Part shown: positions 9,783 through 18,480 of the stretch, piece by piece
How positions within the stretch are numbered: position 1 is the stretch's first letter
How the letters are laid out: each line of letters starts with the position of its first letter
Origin: Chitinophaga tropicalis
Lineage (GTDB): Bacteria > Bacteroidota > Bacteroidia > Chitinophagales > Chitinophagaceae
DNA length: 64,000 nucleotides
Direction: 5' to 3'
NCBI RefSeq assembly: GCF_009758205.1
Contig: NZ_WRXN01000011.1
Span: 124,001 to 188,000 of the forward strand
The notes under the pieces: model-generated
Told to the model about the DNA's origin: nothing
Database searches by the model: none
What the model saw: only the letters and a program-made list of their open reading frames with translations
Program-made: the position numbers and the translations under genes

Positions 9783-9831
9783 AACGCGGTTGTTAATTGA
9801 TTGATGAGAAGTAAAACGTGAACTATGATTT

Positions 9832-10827
9832 TTATTCGCTGATTAAAACAGTACTGTCAGTAATTGTATAATGGAAGTTTTTGGATCTTGCCAGGTAGTA
9901 CATGATATCCTGCAGGTTATTATCCCTGAAAGAACCTGTGAGCCTGTAATAACGTGGTACATCGGACATAAAAAGCACCTTCTTGCCAAAGGTCCTTTCC
10001 AGTTCTGAGGAAATATCTTCCAGTGTTCTGTCCCTGAACACCAGCCGGCCTTCCGTCCACGCAATATCTTCTGCCGCTACAGTAGCCTCTTTAACAATAT
10101 TCTGCACAGTTGGGCGATAGGTAACTTTCTCATCCGGGGTGATAAAGACAGTATCCGGATCATCTTTTCTTCCTGAGATAAATGCTACCTTACCCGTCTT
10201 CACGGAAGTCTGCACAGGTTCATTTTCATAGGCACGTACATTAAAAGATGTACCAAGTACATATACCATACCTGTGGAAAGATGGACAATAAAAGGTTTC
10301 TGCGGATTTGCGGCAACGTCAAAGAAAGCCTCTCCTTCAAGATATACACTGCGGGATTCCCCATCAAACACTTCAGGATAGGTTAGTTTACTCTGGGAGT
10401 TAAGCCAGATCTTACTACCGTCTGTCAGCTCAATGCTGGCGCGGGTAGCTTTGCCATTCTCACGGTGAAGCCATTCTGTAGTATCTGCCAGGGCAGTTAT
10501 TGGCCCGTTCTGTTTTGCCGGTTGCCTGTATATCAGCGTTACTGCTACTGTAATAGTAACAGCGGCCACTGCTGCCGCCATCCATTTCCAGGGAAAGAGT
10601 TTTTTAACAGGTCTTTCTATTCTTGACAATGTTCTTTGCAGCGCTTGTTCAGTATCTGCAGAGGAATGATAAGCTGATTCCGTAAAGTATTGCTGAAGGA
10701 TATGGAACTGTTCTCTTAATACAGCATCTTCCTGCAACATCTTTTCCAATGTTGCCAGTTCTTCTATTGTGGCTTCTCCTGCCAGCTTCCTGGCCGCTAA
10801 CGTGGTAAATAATTCTTCGTTCATCAT
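9832..10827 (-). CDS. FecR family anti-sigma factor
   Basis: A start at 10827 gives 331 residues (10824 is equally possible). A cytoplasmic N-terminal helix bundle (LAARKLAGEATIEELATLE) is followed by one transmembrane helix (about residues 82-100). The periplasmic FecR domain (about 118-215) contains SQSKLTYPEVFDGE and GEAFFDVA. A C-terminal DUF4974-like domain at about 255-330 contains LVFRDRTLEDISSELE. It should hold the ECF sigma factor encoded just upstream until the STN domain of the SusC transporter signals through the periplasm. The order sigma, FecR, SusC is the standard one for Bacteroidota sigma-regulated PULs. Confidence 0.93.
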   Translation of the reverse strand: MMNEELFTTLAARKLAGEATIEELATLEKMLQEDAVLREQFHILQQYFTESAYHSSADTEQALQRTLSRIERPVKKLFPWKWMAAAVAAVTITVAVTLIYRQPAKQNGPITALADTTEWLHRENGKATRASIELTDGSKIWLNSQSKLTYPEVFDGESRSVYLEGEAFFDVAANPQKPFIVHLSTGMVYVLGTSFNVRAYENEPVQTSVKTGKVAFISGRKDDPDTVFITPDEKVTYRPTVQNIVKEATVAAEDIAWTEGRLVFRDRTLEDISSELERTFGKKVLFMSDVPRYYRLTGSFRDNNLQDIMYYLARSKNFHYTITDSTVLISE

Positions 10828-10906
10828 GATACGTCTGTACATAAATAAGGACAGGAGATATTTACAAACTACTTACAGGATCTAAAAATAATTTTCAGAG
10901 CAGAAG

Positions 10907-11491
10907 TCAATCCTTCTTAGGTCTCAGCCTGGAAGTAATGTATGGGCCTATTACTTCATTGAGACGCTTCATAGCGCGGAAAAGCTGTGTTTCTACAGTA
11001 CGGGGAGAGATATTGAGTATTTCGGCAACATCCTTATATTTAAATCCCTCCTCTTTGATAAGCTTAAATACCCGGCGGCATTGGTCCGGCAAACGGTTTA
11101 CTTCCTGGTCCATTTTAAAGAGGATCTCTTTCCATTCCATAGTCCTCTCCGGATCTATAGAGGTGGTAAGCTGGGATATGCTGGAATCATCATTCAAAGG
11201 AGCGATCCGTAAAACAGAATATTGCTCCAGGTAATTGAGTGAATGGTTTTTTACCGCCACGAAAAGATAAACCTCCAGGTTTGCTATTTTCTCCAGCTCT
11301 GCCCGCCGGTTCCAGATCTTTACAAAAACATCTGAAACGATCTCTTCAGCAGCTTCATGAGAGTATACATATTGTAGACAAAAATGCAACAGACGGTCAT
11401 AGAAGTGACGAAATAGCTCTGCAAAGGCTTTTTCATCACTTTCATATGCAATCTGCTGCTGCCAGGACCTGATATTTTCACTGCTACTCAT
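10907..11491 (-). CDS. RNA polymerase ECF sigma-70 factor
   Basis: The ATG at 11491 gives 194 residues; a GTG three codons earlier is less likely. The sigma-2 region is seen at about residues 22-90 (FAELFRHFYDRLLHFCLQYV, VSDVFVKIWNRRAELE). The sigma-4 helix-turn-helix is at about 120-175 (LPDQCRRVFKLIKEEGFKYKD and ISPRTVETQLFRAMKRL). This matches the Bacteroidetes expansion family of ECF factors. With FecR 79 bp downstream, it is expected to turn on the SusC operon when mannan fragments are sensed. Confidence 0.95.
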   Translation of the reverse strand: MSSSENIRSWQQQIAYESDEKAFAELFRHFYDRLLHFCLQYVYSHEAAEEIVSDVFVKIWNRRAELEKIANLEVYLFVAVKNHSLNYLEQYSVLRIAPLNDDSSISQLTTSIDPERTMEWKEILFKMDQEVNRLPDQCRRVFKLIKEEGFKYKDVAEILNISPRTVETQLFRAMKRLNEVIGPYITSRLRPKKD

Positions 11492-11805
11492 ACGGCACAC
11501 ATGCTACACTTGCGCTGTTCGTGGAATGGAACCGCTAAATATACTAAAGATAAACGCGGCAAATGTCCCCTTTTCATGTTGGTATAGTCTTTTAAAAGAA
11601 CATGTTCCTCTTAAGGACAGGAAAAGAAAAAAAACTACTTACAAAACAGGCATTTTTTTTAAGGTTTCCAGCTGAAATGGTTTCACATAACAAATATTCT
11701 TAAATACTCAGGCTGGTATATATTAAAGAAAGTATAAGCGTCGAATGGGAAAAAAGGCGTAAATTTGATAGCTATGCTATTAAAAACACAAATTGTAACC
11801 CGCTC
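11492..11805. other. Intergenic region between divergent genes
   Basis: This region of about 310 bp separates the sigma gene (minus) from two small membrane-protein genes (plus). It is A/T-rich with several poly-A/T runs, for example around 11630 and 11655. Apart from the weak sigma promoter, I see no RNA gene, strong hairpin or conserved reading frame in it. Confidence 0.6.
11535..11563 (-). promoter_or_regulatory. Possible promoter of the ECF sigma gene
   Basis: Read on the minus strand there is a TTTG (11560-11563) and, 16 nt later, TATATTTAG (11535-11543), close to the Bacteroidota TTTG / TAnnTTTG elements. The spacing is shorter than the usual 19-21, so this is a weak call. It lies 44 bp before the chosen start. 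Confidence 0.3.
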
Positions 11806-12048
11806 ATGATGTCTGCTACATTTACGATTGTATTGGAGATTATTGCAATTTTTGCATCATTGTCTTCATTGGCTCTCACACTGTTAAGTGCATCAAGAGA
11901 GTCAGCAAGGCTGAAAAAATTCCGCAGATACCCTCCAAAAATGCTGGTAGTAGAAGATAAATCCGGGCACATTGTGGTGCTGGACCTTGAGAAACAGGAT
12001 GATGCTCAGCAATTATTACGGACTATGGACGTATTATTAGGCAAATAA
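11806..12048 (+). CDS. Small membrane-anchored protein, possibly EACC1-like
   Basis: The 80-residue protein starts with ATGATG at 11806/11809. Residues 5-30 are a strongly hydrophobic helix, followed by a short basic stretch (ESARLKKFRRYPP). A C-terminal beta-alpha unit reads MLVVEDKSGHIVVLDL and then DAQQLLRTMDVLL. This helix-then-(beta, D-x-x-G, beta, helix) layout resembles the C-terminal part of effector-associated constant component 1 (EACC1) proteins from predicted bacterial conflict systems. That is a pattern match by eye only. It is followed 82 bp downstream by another small membrane protein. No effector gene is adjacent. Confidence 0.6.
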   Translation: MMSATFTIVLEIIAIFASLSSLALTLLSASRESARLKKFRRYPPKMLVVEDKSGHIVVLDLEKQDDAQQLLRTMDVLLGK

Positions 12049-12130
12049 AACCGATCACCAGGTATTATACCATATCACCTACTTACCTATAATCTTTTAT
12101 CATATTATCCTATAAAACCTCAGTCATTCG

Positions 12131-12550
12131 TTGGACCAAGAAACTTCCCCGGTTGCTAATCCATCCCATGCAGCTTCCAACTCACAGCAACCGAATTCAA
12201 CATCAGCCAGTATAGCCGGCGCAGGAGGCGGCACCCTATTAGTTCTACTGGCCAATAATCTACCTGATAGTTATCCGTTAAAATCCTGGATGGTGATTAT
12301 AGCACCCAGCGTGTCTATTGTACTCTCCCTGTTCTGGAAGTATATCTCAAAGAAAACAAATGCTTATTTCAAAGCAAAGAAAGTAGAGCGGTCTAAAAAA
12401 CTGCTGCAGAAAAAGATAGAGATGGCCTTACAGAACGACCTGATATCGCCCGGAGAAGTGGCAATGCTCAAGAGGAAAATGGCGGAAATAGAGCTGCAAA
12501 GCATTGATAACCTGGCCAACAAGATCAAATCTATTGATTTTGAGGATTGA
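12131..12550 (+). CDS. Small two-helix membrane protein with charged coiled-coil tail
   Basis: The 139-residue frame opens with TTG at 12131. No in-frame ATG or GTG lies between that codon and the upstream stop at 12113, so TTG initiation is likely if the gene is real. A low-complexity Ser/Asn/Gln-rich start is followed by a glycine-rich hydrophobic segment (AGAGGGTLLVLLANNLP, about residues 30-46) and a second helix (WMVIIAPSVSIVLSLFWKYI, about 53-73). The last 60 residues are charged and helical (KKLLQKKIEMALQ). It probably works with the preceding gene. The 3' end overlaps the convergent EamA gene by 20 bp. The family was not identified. Confidence 0.55.
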   Translation: MDQETSPVANPSHAASNSQQPNSTSASIAGAGGGTLLVLLANNLPDSYPLKSWMVIIAPSVSIVLSLFWKYISKKTNAYFKAKKVERSKKLLQKKIEMALQNDLISPGEVAMLKRKMAEIELQSIDNLANKIKSIDFED

Positions 12551-13409
12551 ATTTATCACGTTGGGCCAGGTAAAGACCTCCTACTACTAACACAGTACCT
12601 GCCAGTGTAAACCAGGTAATGGGTTCGTTTAACAGTGCCCAGGAAAAAAAGAAACCGAACACCGGGCAAAGGAACATCCACAAAGAGGCTTTTACTGCGT
12701 CCTTTTTGACGAGATAGAACCATAATTGCAGCGCTATTACAGATACCGGCAGGATAAGCCATCCTACTGAACACCAGAACTGAATATTGAACCGGGTATT
12801 TCTGAAATCTGCGAAAAGACAGGTAACAGGCAATAACAGGATACCTCCCAGTAATACCTGCCATCCGTTAATGACAATATTGGATAATTTCCATTTGATA
12901 CGGGCATAATAGACAGTTGCAACAGACACTGACACCATTCCAAACATTAATATCAAAATACCACTTACCGTAGCATGGCTGTCTTTCAGCAAAGGCCAGG
13001 TGGCAAGTGCCACGCCGGTCAGCCCCAGTACCATACCTGTTATTTCATACCATTTCAATGCCCGCTTCATCCAGAATGCAGAGATGATCATAATGAACAA
13101 AGGACTGGTAGCTGTAGATAAACTCCCTATTCCGGCAGAGACAGATCTCATGGATAAAACAAAACAACCCAGGTAAATGGTAGTATTCATAAAGCCGAAG
13201 ATCAGCAGATGCTTCCATTCCGTTTTTTCCGGCCAGGCGCTTTGTTCACGCCGGAAAAGATAAGCAAACGCCAGCATACCGCTGCCTGCTATCAGAAACC
13301 GTACGTTGGCAAGAATAAAGGGATCTGCTACCCGTATACCAAACTTAGTGGCTGCAGCAGCAGAAGCCCATAACAATGCAAAGAGAAAACCTGTAATTAG
13401 CTGGCGCAT
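12531..13409 (-). CDS. EamA/DMT family transporter
   Basis: From the ATG at 13409 the protein has 292 residues, with about ten hydrophobic helices arranged as two EamA repeats. The first carries LRFLI-like RFLIAG and SAGIGSLSTATSPLF; the second ends with LLNEPITWFTLAGTVLVVGG, the usual DMT finish. Such inner-membrane permeases export amino acids or other metabolites, and the substrate cannot be deduced here. Longer starts up to 13496 would add a charged N-terminus and overlap the upstream esterase gene. The gene is convergent with the 12131 gene and overlaps it by 20 bp. Confidence 0.85.
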   Translation of the reverse strand: MRQLITGFLFALLWASAAAATKFGIRVADPFILANVRFLIAGSGMLAFAYLFRREQSAWPEKTEWKHLLIFGFMNTTIYLGCFVLSMRSVSAGIGSLSTATSPLFIMIISAFWMKRALKWYEITGMVLGLTGVALATWPLLKDSHATVSGILILMFGMVSVSVATVYYARIKWKLSNIVINGWQVLLGGILLLPVTCLFADFRNTRFNIQFWCSVGWLILPVSVIALQLWFYLVKKDAVKASLWMFLCPVFGFFFSWALLNEPITWFTLAGTVLVVGGLYLAQRDKFNPQNQ

Positions 13410-13482
13410 CTTTAATTCCGTTCTGTTTTTCCTCCACACAATTTTTTGAAAAGGAGAGCCGGAAACCGGCTCCCAAATATAG

Positions 13483-14943
13483 TTACTGCTGGCCAAAAGT
13501 TACGCCCTGCCAGTCATCTGTGCGGAAAGGACTGGCGGGTAAGCCGGCGCCATTCAACAGGTTGCCGTCGGGATTATCTGCCCAGCTATAACGTACAGCT
13601 ACAGGACGAGCTACCTCACTGCTCCATACCGTTACCTTATTACCAGTGATAGTCGCTTCAGCCCAGTGGAATTTTTTATCTTCACCAGCTACTGCAAATC
13701 CTTTTAATGCAGCGCCTTGTTTTGTTTTAAGCCCATTATCAGCATGTTTAAAGGTCAATACCACTTTATTGGCGCTAATCAGCCTGGACTGATAAACAGG
13801 ACCGGAAAAGGATATCTTTTCACCATAAACCTGTGCTCTTGCTATGAGGGAGAGCCGGCGGCCTACTTCCTGTTTATTTTTGGGATGAATGTCCTTTGCA
13901 TCTCCAATATCCATAGCTGTAGCCATCCCTGTATTAGGCAATGACAATGTAAGCAGCTGCGCCTCCCTGAGCTCTGCCCAGTCAGATTCTCCCGGTTCTG
14001 CTTTCGGATCTTTAAATGCGGCCAGCTGTACAAAGTAGAACGGGAAGTTTCCATTGTTCCAGTGCTTACGCCAGTCTTTGATCATCAGCGGAAATAGTTT
14101 CCTGTACTGGTAAGCCCTGTTTGCATTGCCCTCTCCCTGGTACCAGATCACACCACGAATGGTATAAGGCAGCAAAGGATGGATCATTGCGTTATAAAGA
14201 AGCGTTGGTTTATTAGGATTACCCGGAGCTATCGGCGCAGGAAGGCTTTCATAAGCTTTCACCGTATCTGCAAAAGCAGGTATCTGTTTTACAGATTCCC
14301 CGCTTGTCCACGCTTCTGCCACAGTCCCCCCCCAGGAACTGTGAATTATTCCTACAGGAATATGTTCATGCCCATAGATCTCCCTGGCAAAGAAATAAGC
14401 AGTAGAAGAAAATTCAGGGATGCTTTGCGGCGAACAGGGTTGCCAGCCCCCTTCCCAGGGTTTAACATCATCCAGCGGAACACTGCTGGTAGCACGCTTT
14501 ACCTGGAACAGGCGGATCTCAGGATAGTTCGCGGCCGCTATCTCCTGCTCATAATTGAGCACCTTCCCCCAACCTCTTACAGGCATTTCCATATTGGACT
14601 GGCCTGAAGCCACCCATACCTCTCCTACCAGGATATTGTCCAGTTTTATTGTATTGTGTCCGGTAATGGTCATCGTATACGGACCACCCACCGTCTGCGC
14701 CGGCAACTGTACTTTCCATTTTCCATCTGCTGTTGCCACAGCATTGTAAGTATGATTGCGAAAGCTGACAGAAATTTTTTCGCCTTTGTCTGCCCATCCC
14801 CAAACCTGGAGAGGCTTATTCCGTTGTAGTACCATATTGCTTCCTACTAAAGCAGGTAAACGAACATCTGCAAAGCTATTTATGACTAAACCTAATGAAC
14901 ACACCCCTGTACAAAGTGCTTTTAACAACGTGGGAAATTGCAT
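13483..14943 (-). CDS. Secreted sialate O-acetylesterase (SASA/SGNH family)
   Basis: The ATG at 14943 gives 486 residues with a signal peptide (about 1-25). An N-terminal beta-sandwich domain (LVGSNMVLQRNKPLQVWGWA) is followed by the SGNH-type catalytic domain. The nucleophile Ser116 lies in ASGQSNMEMP, and the Asp-His pair appears as DIHPKNK at residues 351-356. IWYQGEGNA is another typical family block. These enzymes remove acetyl groups from sialic acids or, in many soil Bacteroidota, from plant cell-wall glycans such as xylan or pectin. With a GH105 enzyme nearby, a plant polysaccharide substrate is as plausible as sialate. Confidence 0.88.
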   Translation of the reverse strand: MQFPTLLKALCTGVCSLGLVINSFADVRLPALVGSNMVLQRNKPLQVWGWADKGEKISVSFRNHTYNAVATADGKWKVQLPAQTVGGPYTMTITGHNTIKLDNILVGEVWVASGQSNMEMPVRGWGKVLNYEQEIAAANYPEIRLFQVKRATSSVPLDDVKPWEGGWQPCSPQSIPEFSSTAYFFAREIYGHEHIPVGIIHSSWGGTVAEAWTSGESVKQIPAFADTVKAYESLPAPIAPGNPNKPTLLYNAMIHPLLPYTIRGVIWYQGEGNANRAYQYRKLFPLMIKDWRKHWNNGNFPFYFVQLAAFKDPKAEPGESDWAELREAQLLTLSLPNTGMATAMDIGDAKDIHPKNKQEVGRRLSLIARAQVYGEKISFSGPVYQSRLISANKVVLTFKHADNGLKTKQGAALKGFAVAGEDKKFHWAEATITGNKVTVWSSEVARPVAVRYSWADNPDGNLLNGAGLPASPFRTDDWQGVTFGQQ

Positions 14944-15113
14944 GATTAATTGAGTTTTCTGAAAGGTAAGGTACAAAATGGGGAATAGATGCACAACCCT
15001 CAGGTAATAAACAATGTTGGCAGCTGATTTTTGATACTGTATCGTTTTTTTCAGCACCCCGAAATTTTTGGCACGAAATTTTTATGTTATCCTGGTATAA
15101 AAATGAAAAGATT

Positions 15114-15353
15114 ATGGCAAACGGTACTATCACTTTTGATTTTGACATTAAAGCACTTCACTACCTGAATTGCAACAGCCGTTTTATCAAAGCCAGTGCA
15201 GATAAGAACGGTAATCTGGATATTGCGGCCGCCGCTTTACAATATTATAATTCAACGACAAATCATACAGATATAGCGCTGGAAAACGAAGAAGATATAA
15301 AAAGGTTCAAACATGTTGCACGCCGCTTCTTCAGTGAGTTCAGCCAGAACTGA
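15114..15353 (+). CDS. Small conserved-looking hypothetical protein
   Basis: The ATG at 15114 gives 79 residues (15084 would add ten). The start MANGTITFDF is followed by a mostly soluble sequence with an NGNLDIAAAALQYY stretch and a charged helix (EEDIKRFKHVARRFFSEF). There is no signal peptide, membrane helix or metal motif. The gene is isolated: it is divergent from the esterase and followed by a hairpin terminator at 15486. I do not recognise the family. Confidence 0.55.
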   Translation: MANGTITFDFDIKALHYLNCNSRFIKASADKNGNLDIAAAALQYYNSTTNHTDIALENEEDIKRFKHVARRFFSEFSQN

Positions 15354-15485
15354 TGATGTAAGGATTTTTATATTCGAGACATGTTAAGCAGTTTTTCATC
15401 CACACCCTCCCATTGAACTGCTAATCCCAGACATCCATTATTAAATAATCCTGAATTAAATACATCCATACCCCGAAAGGTAGAA

Positions 15486-15517
15486 GTCCGCAAATTTATG
15501 TTTGCGGGCTTTTTTTA
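15486..15517 (+). terminator. Intrinsic terminator
   Basis: A 9-bp stem (gtccgcaaa / tttgcgggc, one G-U pair) with a 6-nt loop is followed directly by seven T residues. It is 133 bp after the small gene at 15114, so it may end that transcript or a short non-coding RNA. Confidence 0.7.
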
Positions 15518-15783
15518 TGTTTTGCTGATACTTTTCGGGAAATAAAAAAGGGTCGTTAAGAATAACAACCCTCTAACCATATCCTAATAAAAACCAAGTT
15601 CTTGAAAGCGTACGCTCTATACACATACACTTTGCTATCTTAAGAAAAGATTATCGACAATAAATAAAATAGGGAAAGGGGTTTGCCTTTTTTATAGTAG
15701 GATAGTTTGAATCTCTTTGTTAATGCAAATATAAATTCCCTTCTCAAATAGTTTTGTAGTACGATTACTACAGTTGTAAAACA

Positions 15784-15817
15784 AATATGGCGGCTGTCGT
15801 AGAACAGCCACCATATT
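15784..15817 (-). terminator. Probable terminator of the glutaminase-like gene
   Basis: An inverted repeat of about 14 bp (aatatggcggctgt / acagccaccatatt, one mismatch) lies 30 bp past the stop codon of the minus-strand gene at 15847. It is followed on that strand by a T-rich stretch (ttgtttt). Confidence 0.6.
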
Positions 15818-15846
15818 AATTTACAGCGTATTACAATCTGCTTCTC

Positions 15847-18300
15847 TTATTTTTTGATAGTATCTCCCAGCAACTGCATATAGTAACCGCCCACCACACT
15901 TCTTGCCTGGAAACCTACCATTCTGCCATCGGTAGTTTCATGCCAGTCGCTCAGCGGAACACGTGTAGGTGTTTCCACAGCGTATTTATACACCGGGTCT
16001 ACCAGGGCAGAGAAATCCGCGCGGTTATTTGCCAGCACTGCGGTCCACAATATCCAGTCGGATTTAGTGTATTTTTTACGGCTATCCAGCGGAAGACCAA
16101 ATTGTTCCTGGCGGGTCAGATAATATTTAATCTCCTTTTCGTATACAGATGAAGGAAAGAGGCCCAGGCCCAGTACTTTGTCCCATACAAGGTTATATTT
16201 CTGGCTCCAGGTGCCTTTGTTTTCAAATGCCAGGGTATAATGATCTCCATCATCCGCCAGCTGCATCCATTTAGGTACCATTTCCTTAGCTGCCTGCCTG
16301 TATTTATCTGCAGTTGCCTTATCGCCCAATTGTTCTGCCAGCATGGCATAACAGCCAAGCCCTACAATTGCTTTTACAGAGAGATTGGCATTTCTTGCCA
16401 GGTGCCCTGCAAAGTCGTCTGTACAAAGCTGGTTGGCAGGATCAAAACCTTCTTTTAACAGGTATTCTGCCCAGGTGGTCAGTGTCTTCCAGTGTTGCTT
16501 TGCATAATTTGCATTACCTTCTGCTCTGGCAATAGCAGCCGTGAGAATGATCATGTTGCCTGATTCTTCTACAGGCATGCCCTCTCCATATACCTGACCG
16601 TTGGCCAATGGGTATGTGCCAAGATCGTGCGCGGCATAAGGCTGTGTATATTTACCGCTTTCACTGAAATAAAAAATTCCATTCAGCATTCCTTTCATCA
16701 GCTCAGGGTTATACACCAGGTATAAAGGAGCTGAAGGATAAGTAACATCTACCGTATTGATACAGCCATTACTGAAGTTCTCTTTGGAGAGGAAAAGAAT
16801 TTCTCCCTGCGGACTTTTCACCAGCTTATGCGCGGCAATGCTCTGGCGGTAGCCCAGTACACATAGCTTTGCATAGTTTTCACCACCGGCTTTCCTGGTG
16901 CTTTCATACAATTCCTTATCAAAGGCAGCACAACGTTGTATAATGGAAGTATAACCGGATGCTGCTTTCTGTAGTTCTTTTTCAAAAGTATATGAAGCGT
17001 CCTTTTTCCACCAGGGCATCAGGTTGGTACCAAAGTACTGGATGGAATACAGGTCATCATATCCCAGCATGATCACCTGCTCTTTTTCTTTATCCACTTT
17101 ACCCAGAGCCACGACTGTGTTCAGTACCAGCTTTCTGCCACCGGTAACTGTTTCCGGCCGGCTTTTACCAATGAAGGAAGTTAATGCCTGGGAACCTTTG
17201 GTGATGTACTGTTTTACAGCGGGCGACTGCGGTACCGCCACATAAAGATAGCCCCAGTCTATACGCAGGTCGTCTCCCTTTTTAGCCAGCACAGGCTGCG
17301 CTACTGTACCGGTTTTCAGGATGGAAAGCCCAACGTTGCTGTATTGCTGTGCTGTAACTTCCTGCGCAGAAGTATTCACCGCCAGGTCTGAGGAAGCGCC
17401 AAAATACAATTCCACATCGTGTTTAGCACCGTCGTTAGATTTTACTTTATAAGTGATATAAGTAACCGGGCGGGACAAAAGGTCCAGATCATTCAGCAAC
17501 AAGGGTGAGGTAAATGCCAGGCTGACGTCTGCCTTACCACAGGTAAAAGTGTAAATTGTACGCGTAGCATCTATGGCTACACCTTTCTGCTCTCCCTCCT
17601 GTACTTTACCTATATCTGTATCTTTTTCCTTTACAGAAAAACCGGCATCCAGCCAGGCTGCACCACCGGTGTTTGTAACATGGATGGCCAATACGTTATT
17701 CTCTTTACGCAGTTTTTTCTTTGCAGATTCACTTACTGCAAAATAACCCATATGATTGAGCACGCTGTTTCTGAAGTAGATCTGCTCTCCGTTAAGATAT
17801 ACCTCCGCACCATCGTCATGATAGATCTTCAGAAAGAGATCTTCAAGGTTAGTATTCTTCAGGGAGAAAGTACGGCGCATCCATATCTCCCTGCTTTTCC
17901 AGGCAGTTCCCCCGTTCCTCTCTGCATCGTCAGTAAAAGGCGCTGTACCGGCAGACCATCCGGCGTCATTAAAGGAGTTTTCCTCCCATCCCTGGGCAGG
18001 AGCAGTTTCAGTGTACCTGCAGGTATAGGCGTTCTCATCAGCGGCGGCCACCACTGAATTGTACGACTCTCCCCTGGCACCCAGTACCCGGTAAGTAACT
18101 CCATCTACTTTTATGAAACCTGTGAGGGACTGCTCTGTCCCTGTCCAGTGCCGGGTAGGCGATGCCGTGAGTTTATCTGAGGCAGACCAGACACTGAAAT
18201 AGGGATCGTGAGTTACCAGAGGATAGGCGGGCGCCTGCTGTTGCTGCGCATACAGCTGCTGGGTAAGCAGCATAGCAGCAATACCAAGAGTTCTTTCCAT
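15847..18300 (-). CDS. Secreted glutaminase A-like protein (DUF4965/DUF5127/DUF1793) with galactose-binding-like insert
   Basis: The ATG at 18300 gives 817 residues with a signal peptide ending LYAQ. The start of the mature protein (YPLVTHDPYFSVWSASDKL, then SPTRHWTGTEQSL) is the typical opening of the glutaminase A-like family. Residues of about 85-205 form a galactose-binding-like insert (FNDAGWSAG, FLKIYHDDGAEVYLNGE, NVLAIHVTN). The C-terminal (alpha/alpha)-type catalytic-like region carries GYRQSIAAHKL, YPLANGQVYGEGMPVEESG and LSDWHETTDGR. The fungal prototype hydrolyses glutamine; for bacterial members the substrate is uncertain and could be a glycan. It lies 180 bp downstream of the PepSY gene. 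Confidence 0.88.
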   Translation of the reverse strand: MERTLGIAAMLLTQQLYAQQQQAPAYPLVTHDPYFSVWSASDKLTASPTRHWTGTEQSLTGFIKVDGVTYRVLGARGESYNSVVAAADENAYTCRYTETAPAQGWEENSFNDAGWSAGTAPFTDDAERNGGTAWKSREIWMRRTFSLKNTNLEDLFLKIYHDDGAEVYLNGEQIYFRNSVLNHMGYFAVSESAKKKLRKENNVLAIHVTNTGGAAWLDAGFSVKEKDTDIGKVQEGEQKGVAIDATRTIYTFTCGKADVSLAFTSPLLLNDLDLLSRPVTYITYKVKSNDGAKHDVELYFGASSDLAVNTSAQEVTAQQYSNVGLSILKTGTVAQPVLAKKGDDLRIDWGYLYVAVPQSPAVKQYITKGSQALTSFIGKSRPETVTGGRKLVLNTVVALGKVDKEKEQVIMLGYDDLYSIQYFGTNLMPWWKKDASYTFEKELQKAASGYTSIIQRCAAFDKELYESTRKAGGENYAKLCVLGYRQSIAAHKLVKSPQGEILFLSKENFSNGCINTVDVTYPSAPLYLVYNPELMKGMLNGIFYFSESGKYTQPYAAHDLGTYPLANGQVYGEGMPVEESGNMIILTAAIARAEGNANYAKQHWKTLTTWAEYLLKEGFDPANQLCTDDFAGHLARNANLSVKAIVGLGCYAMLAEQLGDKATADKYRQAAKEMVPKWMQLADDGDHYTLAFENKGTWSQKYNLVWDKVLGLGLFPSSVYEKEIKYYLTRQEQFGLPLDSRKKYTKSDWILWTAVLANNRADFSALVDPVYKYAVETPTRVPLSDWHETTDGRMVGFQARSVVGGYYMQLLGDTIKK

Positions 18301-18480
18301 GATCTTGTGGAGCTTTATTTTTTTATGATTAAATGCATGACGTGGCGCGTAACCGCCAATGGCGGTTGCGGAATTGTTGAGACTCATAGACCTGATTATA
18401 ATTATACGTGGATAAAAAAACTCACTTATGCTACCTGCACAAGTCGAAAAATAGAAATTATTTTGTGTGAAAGGTAATTT

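Larger units (their letters stand above)
15354..15846. other. Long intergenic region with two hairpins
   Basis: About 490 bp without a credible gene. It holds an intrinsic terminator for the plus strand (15486-15517), an imperfect inverted repeat around 15551-15574 (agggtcgtta / taacaaccct), and a hairpin after the minus-strand glutaminase gene (15784-15817). Only very short frames occur. A small RNA between 15360 and 15520 ending at the terminator is conceivable, but nothing positive supports it. Confidence 0.5.

Noticed and set aside
15784..15817. Insertion-sequence end or attachment site
   Set aside because: The imperfect repeat is placed and flanked like a terminator, and no transposase or target duplication is nearby.
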